Source: an uncultured Bacillaceae bacterium (GTDB taxonomy: Bacteria; Bacillota; Bacilli; Caldalkalibacillales; Caldalkalibacillaceae). Taken from it: a stretch of DNA of 29,265 nucleotides. The stretch is from contig CALBTX010000152.1 in assembly GCA_937967685.1 (NCBI GenBank), forward strand, positions 1-29,265. The letters run 5' to 3'. The translations under genes and the position numbers were made by a program. The notes under the pieces are model-generated. The model saw nothing but the letters and a program-made list of their open reading frames with translations, did no database searches and was not told the DNA's origin. This document shows positions 1-8,611 of this stretch, in pieces. Position 1 is the stretch's first letter, and every line of letters begins with the position of its first letter.

Positions 1-312
1 ACACAAAGTTTTGATGGTTATACTCCTTTCTCCAAATTGCGTTCAATGTCGATGCATCTTTAACTTCTGCGGTACTACTCGGCATCGTGATGTGAGCGGT
101 GACTTTATCAGTGGCATACTTCATGGATCTTCGGCAGATAGCTGGGCCGCAGACGACATTTTTTATTTGTTCAGCTTGTCTTGGGTGAAAAAATGCAAAT
201 ATTCGACCACTCACTCTAAATCCATCTGCTCTTCAATGTATTACCATAAATCTATACGAAGGATGTGTGATTTCAGCTCCTTAGAAAAGTTCAGATGAAA
301 GAGTGATGTCGA
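1..312. other. Left edge, no confident gene
   Basis: I find no gene here that I can name. A plus frame at 11-298 has no ribosome binding site and an unlikely composition. On the minus strand a frame stays open from about 236 off the left edge; from a possible GTG at 214 it would read about 71 codons, including HPRQAEQIKNVV. It has no clear ribosome binding site and I recognise no family, so it may be the start of a truncated gene or chance. The last 70 bases should hold the asnO promoter and leader, but I see no convincing -35/-10 pair. Confidence 0.4.
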
Positions 313-2163
313 ATGTGTGGAATCGTCGGATGGGTTGATTGGTATCGTCATTTGACGCAGCATGTACGGACCATTGAAAAAATGGCAAAAACCTTGTCTA
401 AACGAGGTCCAGATGCTTTAAACATATGGAGTTCAACGCACGTTTCATTGGGGCATACACGTCTTTCCGTTATCGATCCGCTTGGTGGTACCCAGCCAAT
501 GCAAAAGGTGAAAAACGGACGGGCTTATCAGATCGTATACAATGGAGAGCTTTATAACACTGAAGAGATTCGTCGGGGATTGTTAGCAAAGGGTTATTCT
601 TTTCATTCTTATTCTGATACGGAAGTGTTATTAACGGCTTATATTGAATGGGGAGAAAAGTGCGTCGCGCATTTAAACGGCATTTTTGCCTTTGCTATTT
701 GGGATCCCGGTAAGCAACAGCTTTATATGGCCAGAGACCGTTTGGGTGTAAAACCTCTTTTTTACCATGAAAATAATGGTTCTCTTCTATTTGGATCAGA
801 AATTAAGGCTATACTGGCACACCCGGAGATGAAAGCAGAGGTTGATCGGGAGGGACTCAGGGAAATCTTCGGTTTGGGACCATCGCGAACCCCGGGCCAT
901 GGTGTCTTTCGCGGGATTCGCGAACTTTGCCCTGCACATGCCTCCATTTTTAATCGACACGGATTTAAACAATGGCGTTACTGGAATGTACAAAGTCGTA
1001 AACACGAACAATCCCTTGCTGATACGGTAGAGCACGTGTCATTTCTTGTCAAAGATGCCGTCAAACGCCAGTTAGTTGCCGATGTTCCTGTTTGCACCTT
1101 TTTATCTGGCGGCATTGATTCGAGTGCGATCAGTGCCATTGCAGCAGAAGATTTTATGAAGGAAGCACGGGGACAACTACACACTTATTCCATCGATTAT
1201 GAACAAAATCATCACTTTTTTCAGTCCAGCCCTTTTCAGCCCGATGAGGACGCCCCATGGATTGTCCAAATGGAGCAGTATTTAAAATCACAGCATCATG
1301 CCGCTGTGATCGATCATGAACATTTAGTCCATTACTTGGACAAAGCCGTCAAGATGCGAGATTTACCCGGTATGGCTGATATTGACGCTTCATTATTATG
1401 GTTTTGTGAACAAATCAAGCAAGATTTCACCGTCGCGTTATCCGGTGAGTGTGCGGATGAAATCTTTGGCGGCTACCCGTGGTTCTATCGAAACGATATT
1501 TTACATCTGAATGGTTTTCCTTGGATGAGATCAGAGCGGGAGAGGCAGGAACTATTGCGCCCGCATTGGCAACAGAAACTCGATTTAAACGAATATGTGC
1601 AGGCGCGGTACGATGAAACGATGGCCGATGTCCCTAAACTTGACGGAGAAGCGCCGGTTGATGCACGCCGCCGGGAAATGTTTTATTTAAATATGGTTTG
1701 GTTTATGCCCACTTTGTTGGAGCGCAAAGACCGCATGAGCATGGGGGCCAGCTTAGAAGTGCGCGTCCCGTTTGCCGATCATCGGCTGGTCGAATATGTC
1801 TGGAACATCCCATGGGAAATGAAGATGTTGAACGGACGGGAGAAGGGGTTGTTGCGTAAGGCGTTGGAAGGCCTTCTGCCGGACAATGTGATTTACCGTA
1901 AAAAGAGCCCCTATCCGAAAACTCATCATCCCAATTATTTGAAACTCGTTAAGGCCAAGTTAAAAACCATCTTAAATGATACATCGTCTCCATTATTAGA
2001 AATCATTTCCAAGCAAAAAGCGCAGGAAATCATCGATTCAGACGGTTCTTCTTTCAAAGTTCCTTGGTTTGGCCAGCTGATGACCGGTCCGCAGCTGATC
2101 GCACATCTTTCACAAATTAACACGTGGCTGGAACATTACAATATTAACATTATAGATAACTAG
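313..2163 (+). CDS. asnO: Asparagine synthase, glutamine-hydrolysing (AsnO/YisO type)
   Basis: Converts aspartate, glutamine and ATP to asparagine in the cytoplasm. The protein begins MCGIVG, so Cys2 becomes the N-terminal nucleophile of the class II glutaminase domain (about residues 2-200). The synthetase domain follows, with the PP-loop SGGIDSS at 265-271 and SGECADEIFGGYPWF further on. At 616 residues, and with the insertion around DLPGMADIDASLLWF, it resembles B. subtilis AsnO, the sporulation-associated paralogue, more than AsnB; this assignment is from memory of the family. The ATG at 313 is fixed by the need for Cys2. The ribosome binding site is weak (AAAGAGTGA). The stop codon forms the first three bases of a tandem repeat array. 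Confidence 0.9.
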   Translation: MCGIVGWVDWYRHLTQHVRTIEKMAKTLSKRGPDALNIWSSTHVSLGHTRLSVIDPLGGTQPMQKVKNGRAYQIVYNGELYNTEEIRRGLLAKGYSFHSYSDTEVLLTAYIEWGEKCVAHLNGIFAFAIWDPGKQQLYMARDRLGVKPLFYHENNGSLLFGSEIKAILAHPEMKAEVDREGLREIFGLGPSRTPGHGVFRGIRELCPAHASIFNRHGFKQWRYWNVQSRKHEQSLADTVEHVSFLVKDAVKRQLVADVPVCTFLSGGIDSSAISAIAAEDFMKEARGQLHTYSIDYEQNHHFFQSSPFQPDEDAPWIVQMEQYLKSQHHAAVIDHEHLVHYLDKAVKMRDLPGMADIDASLLWFCEQIKQDFTVALSGECADEIFGGYPWFYRNDILHLNGFPWMRSERERQELLRPHWQQKLDLNEYVQARYDETMADVPKLDGEAPVDARRREMFYLNMVWFMPTLLERKDRMSMGASLEVRVPFADHRLVEYVWNIPWEMKMLNGREKGLLRKALEGLLPDNVIYRKKSPYPKTHHPNYLKLVKAKLKTILNDTSSPLLEIISKQKAQEIIDSDGSSFKVPWFGQLMTGPQLIAHLSQINTWLEHYNINIIDN

Positions 2164-2258
2164 GGACATATGATAACAAGAGAAATGGAAATTAGGGATA
2201 TATGGTAACGAGAAAAATGGAAATTAGGGATATATGGTAAACGAGAAAAATGGATAAC
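2161..2258. repeat. 32-34 bp tandem repeat, three units
   Basis: Three head-to-tail units lie at 2161-2192, 2193-2224 and 2225-2258. Each begins TAGGGAYATATGRTAA and ends in a GARAAATGGA run. A degenerate fourth unit (TAGGATATAGACAACAAGCG) starts at 2259. Unit 1 starts exactly with the TAG stop of asnO. Each unit carries a TAG in that frame, so the array does not extend the protein unless units are lost or shifted. Confidence 0.85.
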
Positions 2259-2293
2259 TAGGATATAGACAACAAGCGAATCAGTAAACTTGT

Positions 2294-2344
2294 GATATGG
2301 ATAATTCGAAGATATGGATCACTCGAAGACATGGATCACTGAAG
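2294..2344. repeat. 17 bp tandem repeat, three units
   Basis: Three 17-bp units lie at 2294-2310, 2311-2327 and 2328-2344. They vary around GATATGGATCACTCGAA and differ from one another by a few bases. They sit just after the 32-bp array in the gap between asnO and glcF, two genes that converge. No ORF runs through them. Confidence 0.8.
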
Positions 2345-2354
2345 GTATAGAATC

Positions 2355-2411
2355 ATCATCTCGCCCTGCCATGAGGGCGAGTGAAGGGTGTGAGCAGAAG
2401 AGCGAGATGAT
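2355..2411. other. Two competing hairpins between asnO and glcF
   Basis: CTCGCCCT (2360-2367) pairs with AGGGCGAG (2374-2381) around a 6-base loop. The overlapping ATCATCTCGC (2355-2364) is also a perfect complement of GCGAGATGAT (2402-2411). The two foldings share bases 2360-2364 and exclude each other. The element lies 3' to both converging genes and could protect transcript ends. Neither strand has a T-run, so I do not call a classical intrinsic terminator. Confidence 0.5.
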
Positions 2412-2429
2412 CGGTTTGAACAGATAATG

Positions 2430-3794
2430 TCATGCTGACGATGAAGTCTTGGCGTCGGCTGAATGATCAGTTGCCGGGCTTTTGGACTCAGTCAGGAAGT
2501 CAACAATATGCATCGCCTGCACCTGTTCGGTCAAGCCTTCTCTATAAAGGCCCGCTTTCATTTGCAGTAAACATCCCGGATTGGCAGTAATGATCACGTC
2601 TGATTGTGTTTTTCGGACGTTGGTCATTTTTTTGTCGAGGACATCATTGGCCATTTCGGGTTGGAGCAAATTATAAATGCCTGCCGAGCCGCAGCAAAGT
2701 TTTGATTCGGGCAGAGGAACGAATTCAATTTGATCGACCTGTTGTAATATTTTTTGCGGCGCATCTTTCACTTTCATCACATATTGTAGATGGCAGGACG
2801 GTTGATAGGTGACCCGTTCACCGCGACCGCTGGCTTTCGGAAGCTGCCCCTCTTGAACGATGAGCTCGCTGATGTCACGCACTTTACTGCAAAACGTTTT
2901 CGCTCTTTCCAACCATTCGGGATCATCGCGGAACAGTTCGGCATATTCTTTGAGCATCGCTCCGCAACCGCCGGCGTTGGAAACGATATAATCGACATCC
3001 AGCTGTTCAAACACTTCGATATTCTTTTTGGCCAACTCGATGGTTGTTTCTCTTTTGCCGTTGTGGTTATGCAAAGCGCCGCAGCACACTTGTTCGTCCG
3101 GTGTGACGACATCAAATCCCGATTCGGCCAGCAAGTGGATCGAGTTGAGATTTGTTTTGCGGAACATGACATCCATGATGCATCCTCGGAACATGGCCAC
3201 TCTCTTTCTGCCGGTTTTTGCACCCGTTTCGTTCCCGTGCGTCGTGCCCTGCTTGTTTTGAACAAACTCGGGAAGAGGACGTCTTTCTGAAGGGGAAGGG
3301 ATGTCGGGCAGTACCGCTTCCATCTGGCGCATCGATTCGGGAAAGAGTTTTAAAATGCCCAGCTTTCTGGTCAGCCATTGCAGGCCGCTTTTTTGATAGA
3401 GCCACAGCAGGTGGCCGACAAATTGCAAACGTTTCTGATGGGGGAGGATGCGCTCGAAAACGAGATTGCGCAATCTTTTTTCCCACAAACGTTCCTGTCC
3501 CCGCTCCTGTTTTTCCGCTTGAATTTTCCTCTTTCCAGCCATGACAATTTCGGGCACTTGAACCCCGACGGGACAGACGTCCTCACAGGCGGAGCACAAC
3601 ATACAACGGTTTAATTGATGTTCGATTTCTTCGTCTACGGCAATTTCACCTCTGAGCAAGCTGCGGGCCATCAATACCCGGCCTCGTGGACCGTCAGCTT
3701 CCCGACCCGTAATATCCAGGGTGGGACAAACATCACGGCAGCGGCCGCAGCGAACGCACATTTCCATGGATTGTTCCGCGGTCAACAGTTTCAT
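2430..3794 (-). CDS. glcF: Glycolate oxidase iron-sulfur subunit
   Basis: The 454-residue electron-transfer subunit of membrane-associated glycolate dehydrogenase/oxidase. It passes electrons from the flavin subunit towards the quinone pool. Two ferredoxin-type CxxCxxCxxxCP clusters are visible: C13, C16, C19, C23 and C64, C67, C70, C74, each able to bind a [4Fe-4S] centre. Two cysteine-rich CCG domains follow (CCGALHNHNGK and CCGSAGIYNLLQPEMA). The Ala/Ser-rich tail is not conserved in the family as I know it. The ATG at 3794 follows a GGGAGG ribosome binding site. It is the last gene of the minus-strand group, 22 bp after glcD. No GlcE subunit is present, as in the Bacillus YsfC/YsfD pair. 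The same architecture serves some D-lactate and 2-hydroxyacid dehydrogenases; context favours glycolate. Confidence 0.88.
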   Translation of the reverse strand: MKLLTAEQSMEMCVRCGRCRDVCPTLDITGREADGPRGRVLMARSLLRGEIAVDEEIEHQLNRCMLCSACEDVCPVGVQVPEIVMAGKRKIQAEKQERGQERLWEKRLRNLVFERILPHQKRLQFVGHLLWLYQKSGLQWLTRKLGILKLFPESMRQMEAVLPDIPSPSERRPLPEFVQNKQGTTHGNETGAKTGRKRVAMFRGCIMDVMFRKTNLNSIHLLAESGFDVVTPDEQVCCGALHNHNGKRETTIELAKKNIEVFEQLDVDYIVSNAGGCGAMLKEYAELFRDDPEWLERAKTFCSKVRDISELIVQEGQLPKASGRGERVTYQPSCHLQYVMKVKDAPQKILQQVDQIEFVPLPESKLCCGSAGIYNLLQPEMANDVLDKKMTNVRKTQSDVIITANPGCLLQMKAGLYREGLTEQVQAMHIVDFLTESKSPATDHSADAKTSSSA

Positions 3795-3816
3795 CGTTTT
3801 GCCTCCCTTACTCTGT

Positions 3817-5226
3817 TCAAATCGGTAAAGCCATTTTCCCTGGATTTAAGATGTTATTCGGATCGACTGTCTTTTTAATGCGTCTCATCAGTTCCATGGC
3901 TGGGCCGTGTTCAATATCCATATATTTGGCCCGGACGATGCCGACGCCGTGTTCGGCGGTCGTCGTGCCTTCCAATTCAATGGCCAAATGGTGAATGTCA
4001 TCGATCATTTTTTTCGCGTTTTCGATCTCTGTCTTGTTGTTCATATTGATGACGGGAGCGGTATGCAAATTTCCGTCTCCGACATGCCCGTATATCCCGC
4101 AAATGATGTTATAAGAATCGGCAATCTCCTGAATGCGGCGCAAGGCTTCCGGCAGTCTGGAAAATGGGACACAAATGTCTTCGCCGCCGTACACTCTGAA
4201 ACCCCCGGGTTTCAAGTTGCCGACGGCAGCCCCGACCACTTGCCTCGCTTGCCATAAATTTTGACATTCCACGGGGTCATCACTGAATTGGACGAAATTC
4301 GTATATTGGCTGACGGCGTCCGAAATCGTTTTGACCTGCAAAGAAACCACTTCTTTGATTCCGTCCACTTCAAAAAGCAGCAATGCCTCTCCTTCATGCA
4401 AGTTTAACTCGGGCAGCATCTTATTGGCCGCACGAATGGCGTATTTGTCCATAATCTCAATCGCTGAAGGGATGATGCCCGAACGATAGACGAGCTGAAC
4501 GGCTTCCCCGGCATCTTCCAAATTGTCGAAAGCACAGAGGACGAGGCCTCTCGTTTTCGGCAGCGGAAGCACTTTTAAACGCAAGCGGGTGACAATGCCC
4601 AGTGTCCCTTCAGAACCGATCATTAAGTGGGCCAGATCATAGCCCGATACCGATTTCAGCGCTCTTGACTTTTGTCCTCCAGTGACAATGACATCTCCGG
4701 TCGGCAGGACGATCTCCATGCCGAGTACATATTGTCTCGTCACGCCATATTTAATGGCCCTCAGCCCGCTGGAATTGTTGGAGACCATCCCTCCGACCGT
4801 ACACATTTTGGCGCTTCCCGGATCAGGTGGAAAAAAGAGCTGGTATGCTTTCAGCGCTTCGTTCAGATCAGCCTGAACGACGCCCGGTTCAATGATCACC
4901 TGCAAGTTGCGATGGTCGATCTCCAATATATTGTTCATCTTGGACAGGTCCATGACGATGCCGCCTTGGATGGGAACGGCTCCGCCGGTTTGACCTGTGG
5001 CCGCTCCACGTGGATAAAGCGGGACTTTGTATTCATTGGCCAAGCGGGTGCATTGGCTCACTTCTTCCGTGGACAAGGGAATGACGACGACGTCGGGTTC
5101 TTTCGGTTCCAACTGTGTGGCAAACGAAGCGTCATAAGAATAAGTCATCATATCCGTCTTGCGGACTAAGACACGGTCTTTGCCTACAACTTCTTCCAAA
5201 CGCGGAATGATTGAAGAGTCGAACAT
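3817..5226 (-). CDS. glcD: Glycolate oxidase FAD-binding subunit
   Basis: A 469-residue flavoprotein of the GlcD/D-lactate dehydrogenase family that oxidises glycolate to glyoxylate. The N-terminal PCMH-type FAD-binding domain is seen in YPRGAATGQTGGAVP and PPDPGSAKMCTVGGMVSNN. The C-terminal FAD-linked oxidase domain carries the conserved histidine motifs IYGHVGDGNLH and GTTTAEHGVG. The ATG at 5226 has a strong AAGGAGG site about 9 bases upstream. It sits between the sigma-54 activator gene (30 bp upstream) and glcF (22 bp downstream), and all are probably on one transcript. GlcD and FAD-type D-lactate dehydrogenase cannot be separated by sequence reading alone. The aminotransferase in the same operon, which would consume glyoxylate, supports glycolate. 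Confidence 0.87.
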   Translation of the reverse strand: MFDSSIIPRLEEVVGKDRVLVRKTDMMTYSYDASFATQLEPKEPDVVVIPLSTEEVSQCTRLANEYKVPLYPRGAATGQTGGAVPIQGGIVMDLSKMNNILEIDHRNLQVIIEPGVVQADLNEALKAYQLFFPPDPGSAKMCTVGGMVSNNSSGLRAIKYGVTRQYVLGMEIVLPTGDVIVTGGQKSRALKSVSGYDLAHLMIGSEGTLGIVTRLRLKVLPLPKTRGLVLCAFDNLEDAGEAVQLVYRSGIIPSAIEIMDKYAIRAANKMLPELNLHEGEALLLFEVDGIKEVVSLQVKTISDAVSQYTNFVQFSDDPVECQNLWQARQVVGAAVGNLKPGGFRVYGGEDICVPFSRLPEALRRIQEIADSYNIICGIYGHVGDGNLHTAPVINMNNKTEIENAKKMIDDIHHLAIELEGTTTAEHGVGIVRAKYMDIEHGPAMELMRRIKKTVDPNNILNPGKMALPI

Positions 5227-5256
5227 ATTTGATCCTCCTTTTCAGTTCTTTCATTT

Positions 5257-7218
5257 TCATTGTTCTTTCATTTCTTGTTCTTTCATTTCTTTCAGTTTGC
5301 GCCACAACGTTGTCCGCCCGATCCCTAAAATTTTGGCCGCTTTCGTTTGGTTGCCGTCCACTTGCTCCAAAACTTTTAAAATATGATGCCGTTCATAGGA
5401 TGATAGATTTTCCGATTGCTGGGCTGGGCGGGCCTGTTCGGGCGGCGTCGACGATGACTTCTGAATGGGTTGAGCTCTCCGGTTTTCTTTTTCCGCCAAG
5501 GACCGAAAAGCATGACCCCCCGCTTCCAGAACGGTTTCCAAACGAATGGTTGAACCCGGGGAAAGAATCATCGCTCTTTCAATGAAGTTGCGTAATTCGC
5601 GTATGTTTCCGGGCCAGGCATATCGTTGCAGAAGGTCCATGGCATCATCAGCAAACCCTTGTATGTCCCGGTCGATTTCCTGTTTTAAATCCTGAATGAT
5701 ATGCTCACAGAGCAAGGGGATATCTTCTTTGCGTTCCCGCAATGAAGGGATGTCGATTCGCAGGACGTTGATGCGGTAAAACAGGTCCGCTCGAAACGTT
5801 TCCTGGCGAACCATGTTTTCCAGGTCCCGGTTGGAGGCGGCAATCACCCGGACATCGACGGGGATGAGGCGTTCGGCGCCGAGCCTCATCACCTCTCTTT
5901 CCTGCAAAACTCTAAGCAGTCTCACCTGTAAAGCTTCCGGCAGTTCGCCAATTTCATCCAAAAAAATCGTGCCTCGGTGAGCCAACTCAAAAAGGCCGGC
6001 TTTACCTCCTCTTTTGGCGCCCGTAAATGCGCCTTCTACATAACCGAACAATTCGCTTTCCAACAGATGTTCAGGGATGGCTGCACAGTTGACGGCCACA
6101 AAAGGACCTTGGGAGCGCCTGCTCGAATTGTGAATGAGGTGTGCCAACACTTCTTTGCCGACACCGGTCTCCCCTGTCAACAAAATGGTCGAATCGACCG
6201 AAGCGAATTTTCGGGCTTTATCAACCGTTTGTTGGAATATTTTACTTTTTCCGGCCATATCTTTCAGCGTATACTTGGTCACATGTCCTTTGTGTGCCAG
6301 CTTTGTCCTTATCTCCTGTTCCTGTTGCTGCAGTTTGCTTAATTCCTGAAAAGTGCATAATACGCCGAGCACTTCTTCACCGTAGCGAATCGGCACTTGG
6401 TGGTTAATCATCTTGACGCCGTGGTGTTCCGTGATTTGGTTCAGTTTTTCTTCTCCGGAGCGCAGGGTGTCGGTCACCTGTAAATGGGCGAACAGATCGT
6501 CCACAGGCTTCCCTTTCACTTGACCGGCGGCCACTTTCAGCAGCTTTTCGGCTGCAGGATTGCAAACGTTGATCAGCCCCTTGTCGTCAACGGCCAGGAC
6601 GCCATCGGAAATGAAATCGAGGATGGCCCGTACTTGTTCTGTCTGAGCGACTTCCGCCCGCCGGACTTCCACGACTTTTTTGGCTTCATTGATGGCCTGA
6701 ATAATCGATTCCTGACCCGAAGAGAGAACGACCGTGCGGATGGGGCTGTCTGCCAGCATACGCACGTAAACCATTTTGCCGATCAGCACGTCAATTCCCT
6801 TGTGCATCAGGGCTTGAATGGCCCGCTCCGCGTCTTTTGGAGAGTGTACCGGATATGTCTCAATCTTCTCCTTAAACATCGATTCCAGGCTTTCAACACC
6901 GGCCAGCACTTCCGGGGTGTCGGCCATGCCGATTTTGTTCCCGACCTTGCGCGCCTGTAAGAATGCCCGTAACAAATCGTATCCGGTGATCGGAATGTGG
7001 ATGAGCGGAACGGGTAAGCGGGCCTGCTCGATTTTCCAGGCGACGGACCCGCGGCTGATGATCACTTCGGCCCCTTGGCCGATGGCTTCTCTGGCCGTTT
7101 GAACGGCATTGTCCATCGTTGCCGTGCGGATGGGGATATTTTCATTTAACTTTCGGCAAGTATCCTGTGCCACACGGGCCAATTCTTCAAACGGGGCAAT
7201 GAGCACGATGGATGACAT
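5257..7218 (-). CDS. Sigma-54-dependent activator with PrpR N-terminal domain
   Basis: A 653-residue bacterial enhancer-binding protein. Domains in order: a PrpR-type ligand-sensing domain (about 1-185); a PAS domain (about 200-305, with GVLAVDDKGLINVCNPAAEKLL); a AAA+ ATPase (about 325-560) with Walker A GETGVGKE, the sigma-54 contact loop GAFTGA and Walker B GTIFLDEIGE; and a C-terminal Fis-type helix-turn-helix (GNQTKAAKILGIGRTTLWRK). I start it at ATG 7218, which has a GGGAG site 10 bases upstream and begins MSSIVLIAPF. The longer frame to 7353 runs into the aminotransferase gene. The gene lies inside the operon it probably activates. In B. subtilis the glycolate genes have a CdaR-type regulator (YsfB) instead, from memory. 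The effector is unknown; a small carboxylate such as glycolate or glyoxylate is an inference from context. Confidence 0.9.
   Translation of the reverse strand: MSSIVLIAPFEELARVAQDTCRKLNENIPIRTATMDNAVQTAREAIGQGAEVIISRGSVAWKIEQARLPVPLIHIPITGYDLLRAFLQARKVGNKIGMADTPEVLAGVESLESMFKEKIETYPVHSPKDAERAIQALMHKGIDVLIGKMVYVRMLADSPIRTVVLSSGQESIIQAINEAKKVVEVRRAEVAQTEQVRAILDFISDGVLAVDDKGLINVCNPAAEKLLKVAAGQVKGKPVDDLFAHLQVTDTLRSGEEKLNQITEHHGVKMINHQVPIRYGEEVLGVLCTFQELSKLQQQEQEIRTKLAHKGHVTKYTLKDMAGKSKIFQQTVDKARKFASVDSTILLTGETGVGKEVLAHLIHNSSRRSQGPFVAVNCAAIPEHLLESELFGYVEGAFTGAKRGGKAGLFELAHRGTIFLDEIGELPEALQVRLLRVLQEREVMRLGAERLIPVDVRVIAASNRDLENMVRQETFRADLFYRINVLRIDIPSLRERKEDIPLLCEHIIQDLKQEIDRDIQGFADDAMDLLQRYAWPGNIRELRNFIERAMILSPGSTIRLETVLEAGGHAFRSLAEKENRRAQPIQKSSSTPPEQARPAQQSENLSSYERHHILKVLEQVDGNQTKAAKILGIGRTTLWRKLKEMKEQEMKEQ
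5260..5289. repeat. 15 bp tandem duplication at the end of the activator gene
   Basis: TTGTTCTTTCATTTC occurs twice in tandem (5260-5274 and 5275-5289), with a decayed third copy at about 5244-5259. On the coding strand it encodes the terminal EMKEQEMKEQ of the activator. The TGA stop arises within the decayed copy. The array reaches to within a few bases of the glcD ribosome binding site. Confidence 0.75.
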
Positions 7219-7289
7219 GAGATCAATCTCCCGCTGCGATGATGGTGTTCTGTTGATGATTTGAATAGACGTTGATGATTGAGATGCGC

Positions 7290-8495
7290 TTAACTGTTGA
7301 CAGCGCTTTGAGCAGGCAAATGAGTGAACGCTTTGTAAGGATGTTCCAGCCAATAGTTTTGAGCGGCAGCCACACTGGCGCCTAATTCCACTTGGTAGCC
7401 GATTTTCGTTAATCCGAGTTCCAGAGCGGCGAACATTTTCAATACGTCGGCCTCGTCCGTATAACCCATATGGCCCAGGCGCAGGAGTTTCCCTTTCAAT
7501 TTGCCCAATCCGCCGCCGACAGCGACATGGAAGTTTTCGCGCATCATTTTGCGAAATTCGTTGGCGTCAACCAGGTCAAAGACGACAGACGTTAACGTGG
7601 GGCTGGCAGCTTCATCTTTGACGAGCAGCGGAAGTCCCAAAGCTCGCACCCCGGCACGGGTCATGTCTCTCAAACAGGCATGGCGTTTAAAGACGTTCTC
7701 AATGCCTTCTTCTTCAATCATGCGTAAAGAGGCCAGCAAACCATTGACGAGGGCAATATTTGGGGTATATGGTGTATGTCCTCCGGGAAGCATGGCCCGA
7801 TATTTTTTCAAATCCAAATAAAATGAAGGGCAGTGGTGGGCTTGAATCACTTGCCACGCTTTGTCACTGATGGCAATCAAGGAAAGACCCGGAGGTAACA
7901 TGAGCGCTTTTTGCCCGCCTGTGGCGACGATGTCCACGTTCCAATCATCCATATACAGCGGCGCGCCGGCCAGCGAACTGACGGCATCGACAGCAAAGAT
8001 GGCGTCGTAATTTTTGACGACCGATCCGATCGCTTGTATGTCATTCAAAGCGCCTGTAGAAGTTTCACAGTGAGTGGCAAAGACAGCCTTAACTTCCGGA
8101 TGTTTGTCAAGCGCTGCTTTGACATCGGCAGGATCGATCGTTTCCCCCCATTCAACATCAACGCGGATGACGTTCACACCGATATGTTCGGCAATATCAA
8201 TTAAATATTCGCCGAAATAACCCATGACACAAACGATGATCGTATCTTGCGGGCCGGCGATGTTGACCATGGCTGTTTCCAGCGCCGAAGCGCCGCTCCC
8301 TGTCAACAGATAAACGTCGTTTTTCGTTTGAAAAACCATTTTGGAAGATGCGGCGGCCTCTTTCAAAATGTCTTGAAATTCTTCATTGCGGTAGTCCATC
8401 ATAGGATGGTCAAAACTGCGCAACATCGCTCTTTGCACTTCCCTGGGAACCTGTACGGGTCCCGGCAAACGCAAATCCATTTTTTCTGAAAACAT
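7290..8495 (-). CDS. Alanine/serine-glyoxylate aminotransferase (class V)
   Basis: A 401-residue PLP-dependent class V aminotransferase of the AGXT/PucG group, expected to transaminate glyoxylate to glycine with alanine or serine as donor. Visible features: an N-terminal LRLPGPVQVP segment, the PLP-contacting aspartate D170 in IFAVDAVSS, and the Schiff-base lysine K196 in ATGGQKALMLPPG. The ATG at 8495 has an AAAGGAGAGG site at good spacing. It is the first gene behind the sigma-54 promoter, 71 bp ahead of the activator gene. The gap between them repeats GTTGATGAT. B. subtilis PucG uses (S)-ureidoglycine and glyoxylate in purine catabolism, but no purine catabolic genes lie here and the GlcDF neighbours supply glyoxylate. 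The amino donor cannot be read from the sequence. Confidence 0.85.
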   Translation of the reverse strand: MFSEKMDLRLPGPVQVPREVQRAMLRSFDHPMMDYRNEEFQDILKEAAASSKMVFQTKNDVYLLTGSGASALETAMVNIAGPQDTIIVCVMGYFGEYLIDIAEHIGVNVIRVDVEWGETIDPADVKAALDKHPEVKAVFATHCETSTGALNDIQAIGSVVKNYDAIFAVDAVSSLAGAPLYMDDWNVDIVATGGQKALMLPPGLSLIAISDKAWQVIQAHHCPSFYLDLKKYRAMLPGGHTPYTPNIALVNGLLASLRMIEEEGIENVFKRHACLRDMTRAGVRALGLPLLVKDEAASPTLTSVVFDLVDANEFRKMMRENFHVAVGGGLGKLKGKLLRLGHMGYTDEADVLKMFAALELGLTKIGYQVELGASVAAAQNYWLEHPYKAFTHLPAQSAVNS

Positions 8496-8548
8496 GGTTC
8501 ATCCTCTCCTTTGGGCCTCATTTATTGGAATCTTTCTAAAAGTAACCA

Positions 8549-8564
8549 TGCAAATTTCATGCCA
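8549..8564 (-). promoter_or_regulatory. Sigma-54 (-24/-12) promoter of the glycolate operon
   Basis: On the minus strand this reads TGGCATGAAATTTGCA, matching the consensus TGGCAC-N5-TTGCW except for the sixth base. The invariant GG (8563-8562) and GC (8551-8550) are separated by exactly 10 bases. A start point near 8538 would leave a leader of about 43 bases before the aminotransferase ATG. A sigma-54 activator encoded as the second gene makes this a strong call. Confidence 0.85.
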
Positions 8565-8611
8565 ACGAATGAAGTGCAGTAATCCCGAAAATAGCGATTG
8601 GCTAAACGCTT

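Noticed and set aside
11..298. 95-codon plus-strand frame at the left edge
   Set aside because: No ribosome binding site, Cys/Ser-rich unnatural composition, and a more protein-like frame lies on the opposite strand.
2161..2344. CRISPR array
   Set aside because: The units are contiguous with no unique spacers, and no cas genes are near.
2790..3290. Long frames opposite glcF, glcD and the activator gene
   Set aside because: They are mirror frames of well-identified genes, without ribosome binding sites or family resemblance.
7219..7353. N-terminal extension of the sigma-54 activator
   Set aside because: It runs back into the aminotransferase gene, has low-complexity content, and the ATG at 7218 has a proper ribosome binding site.
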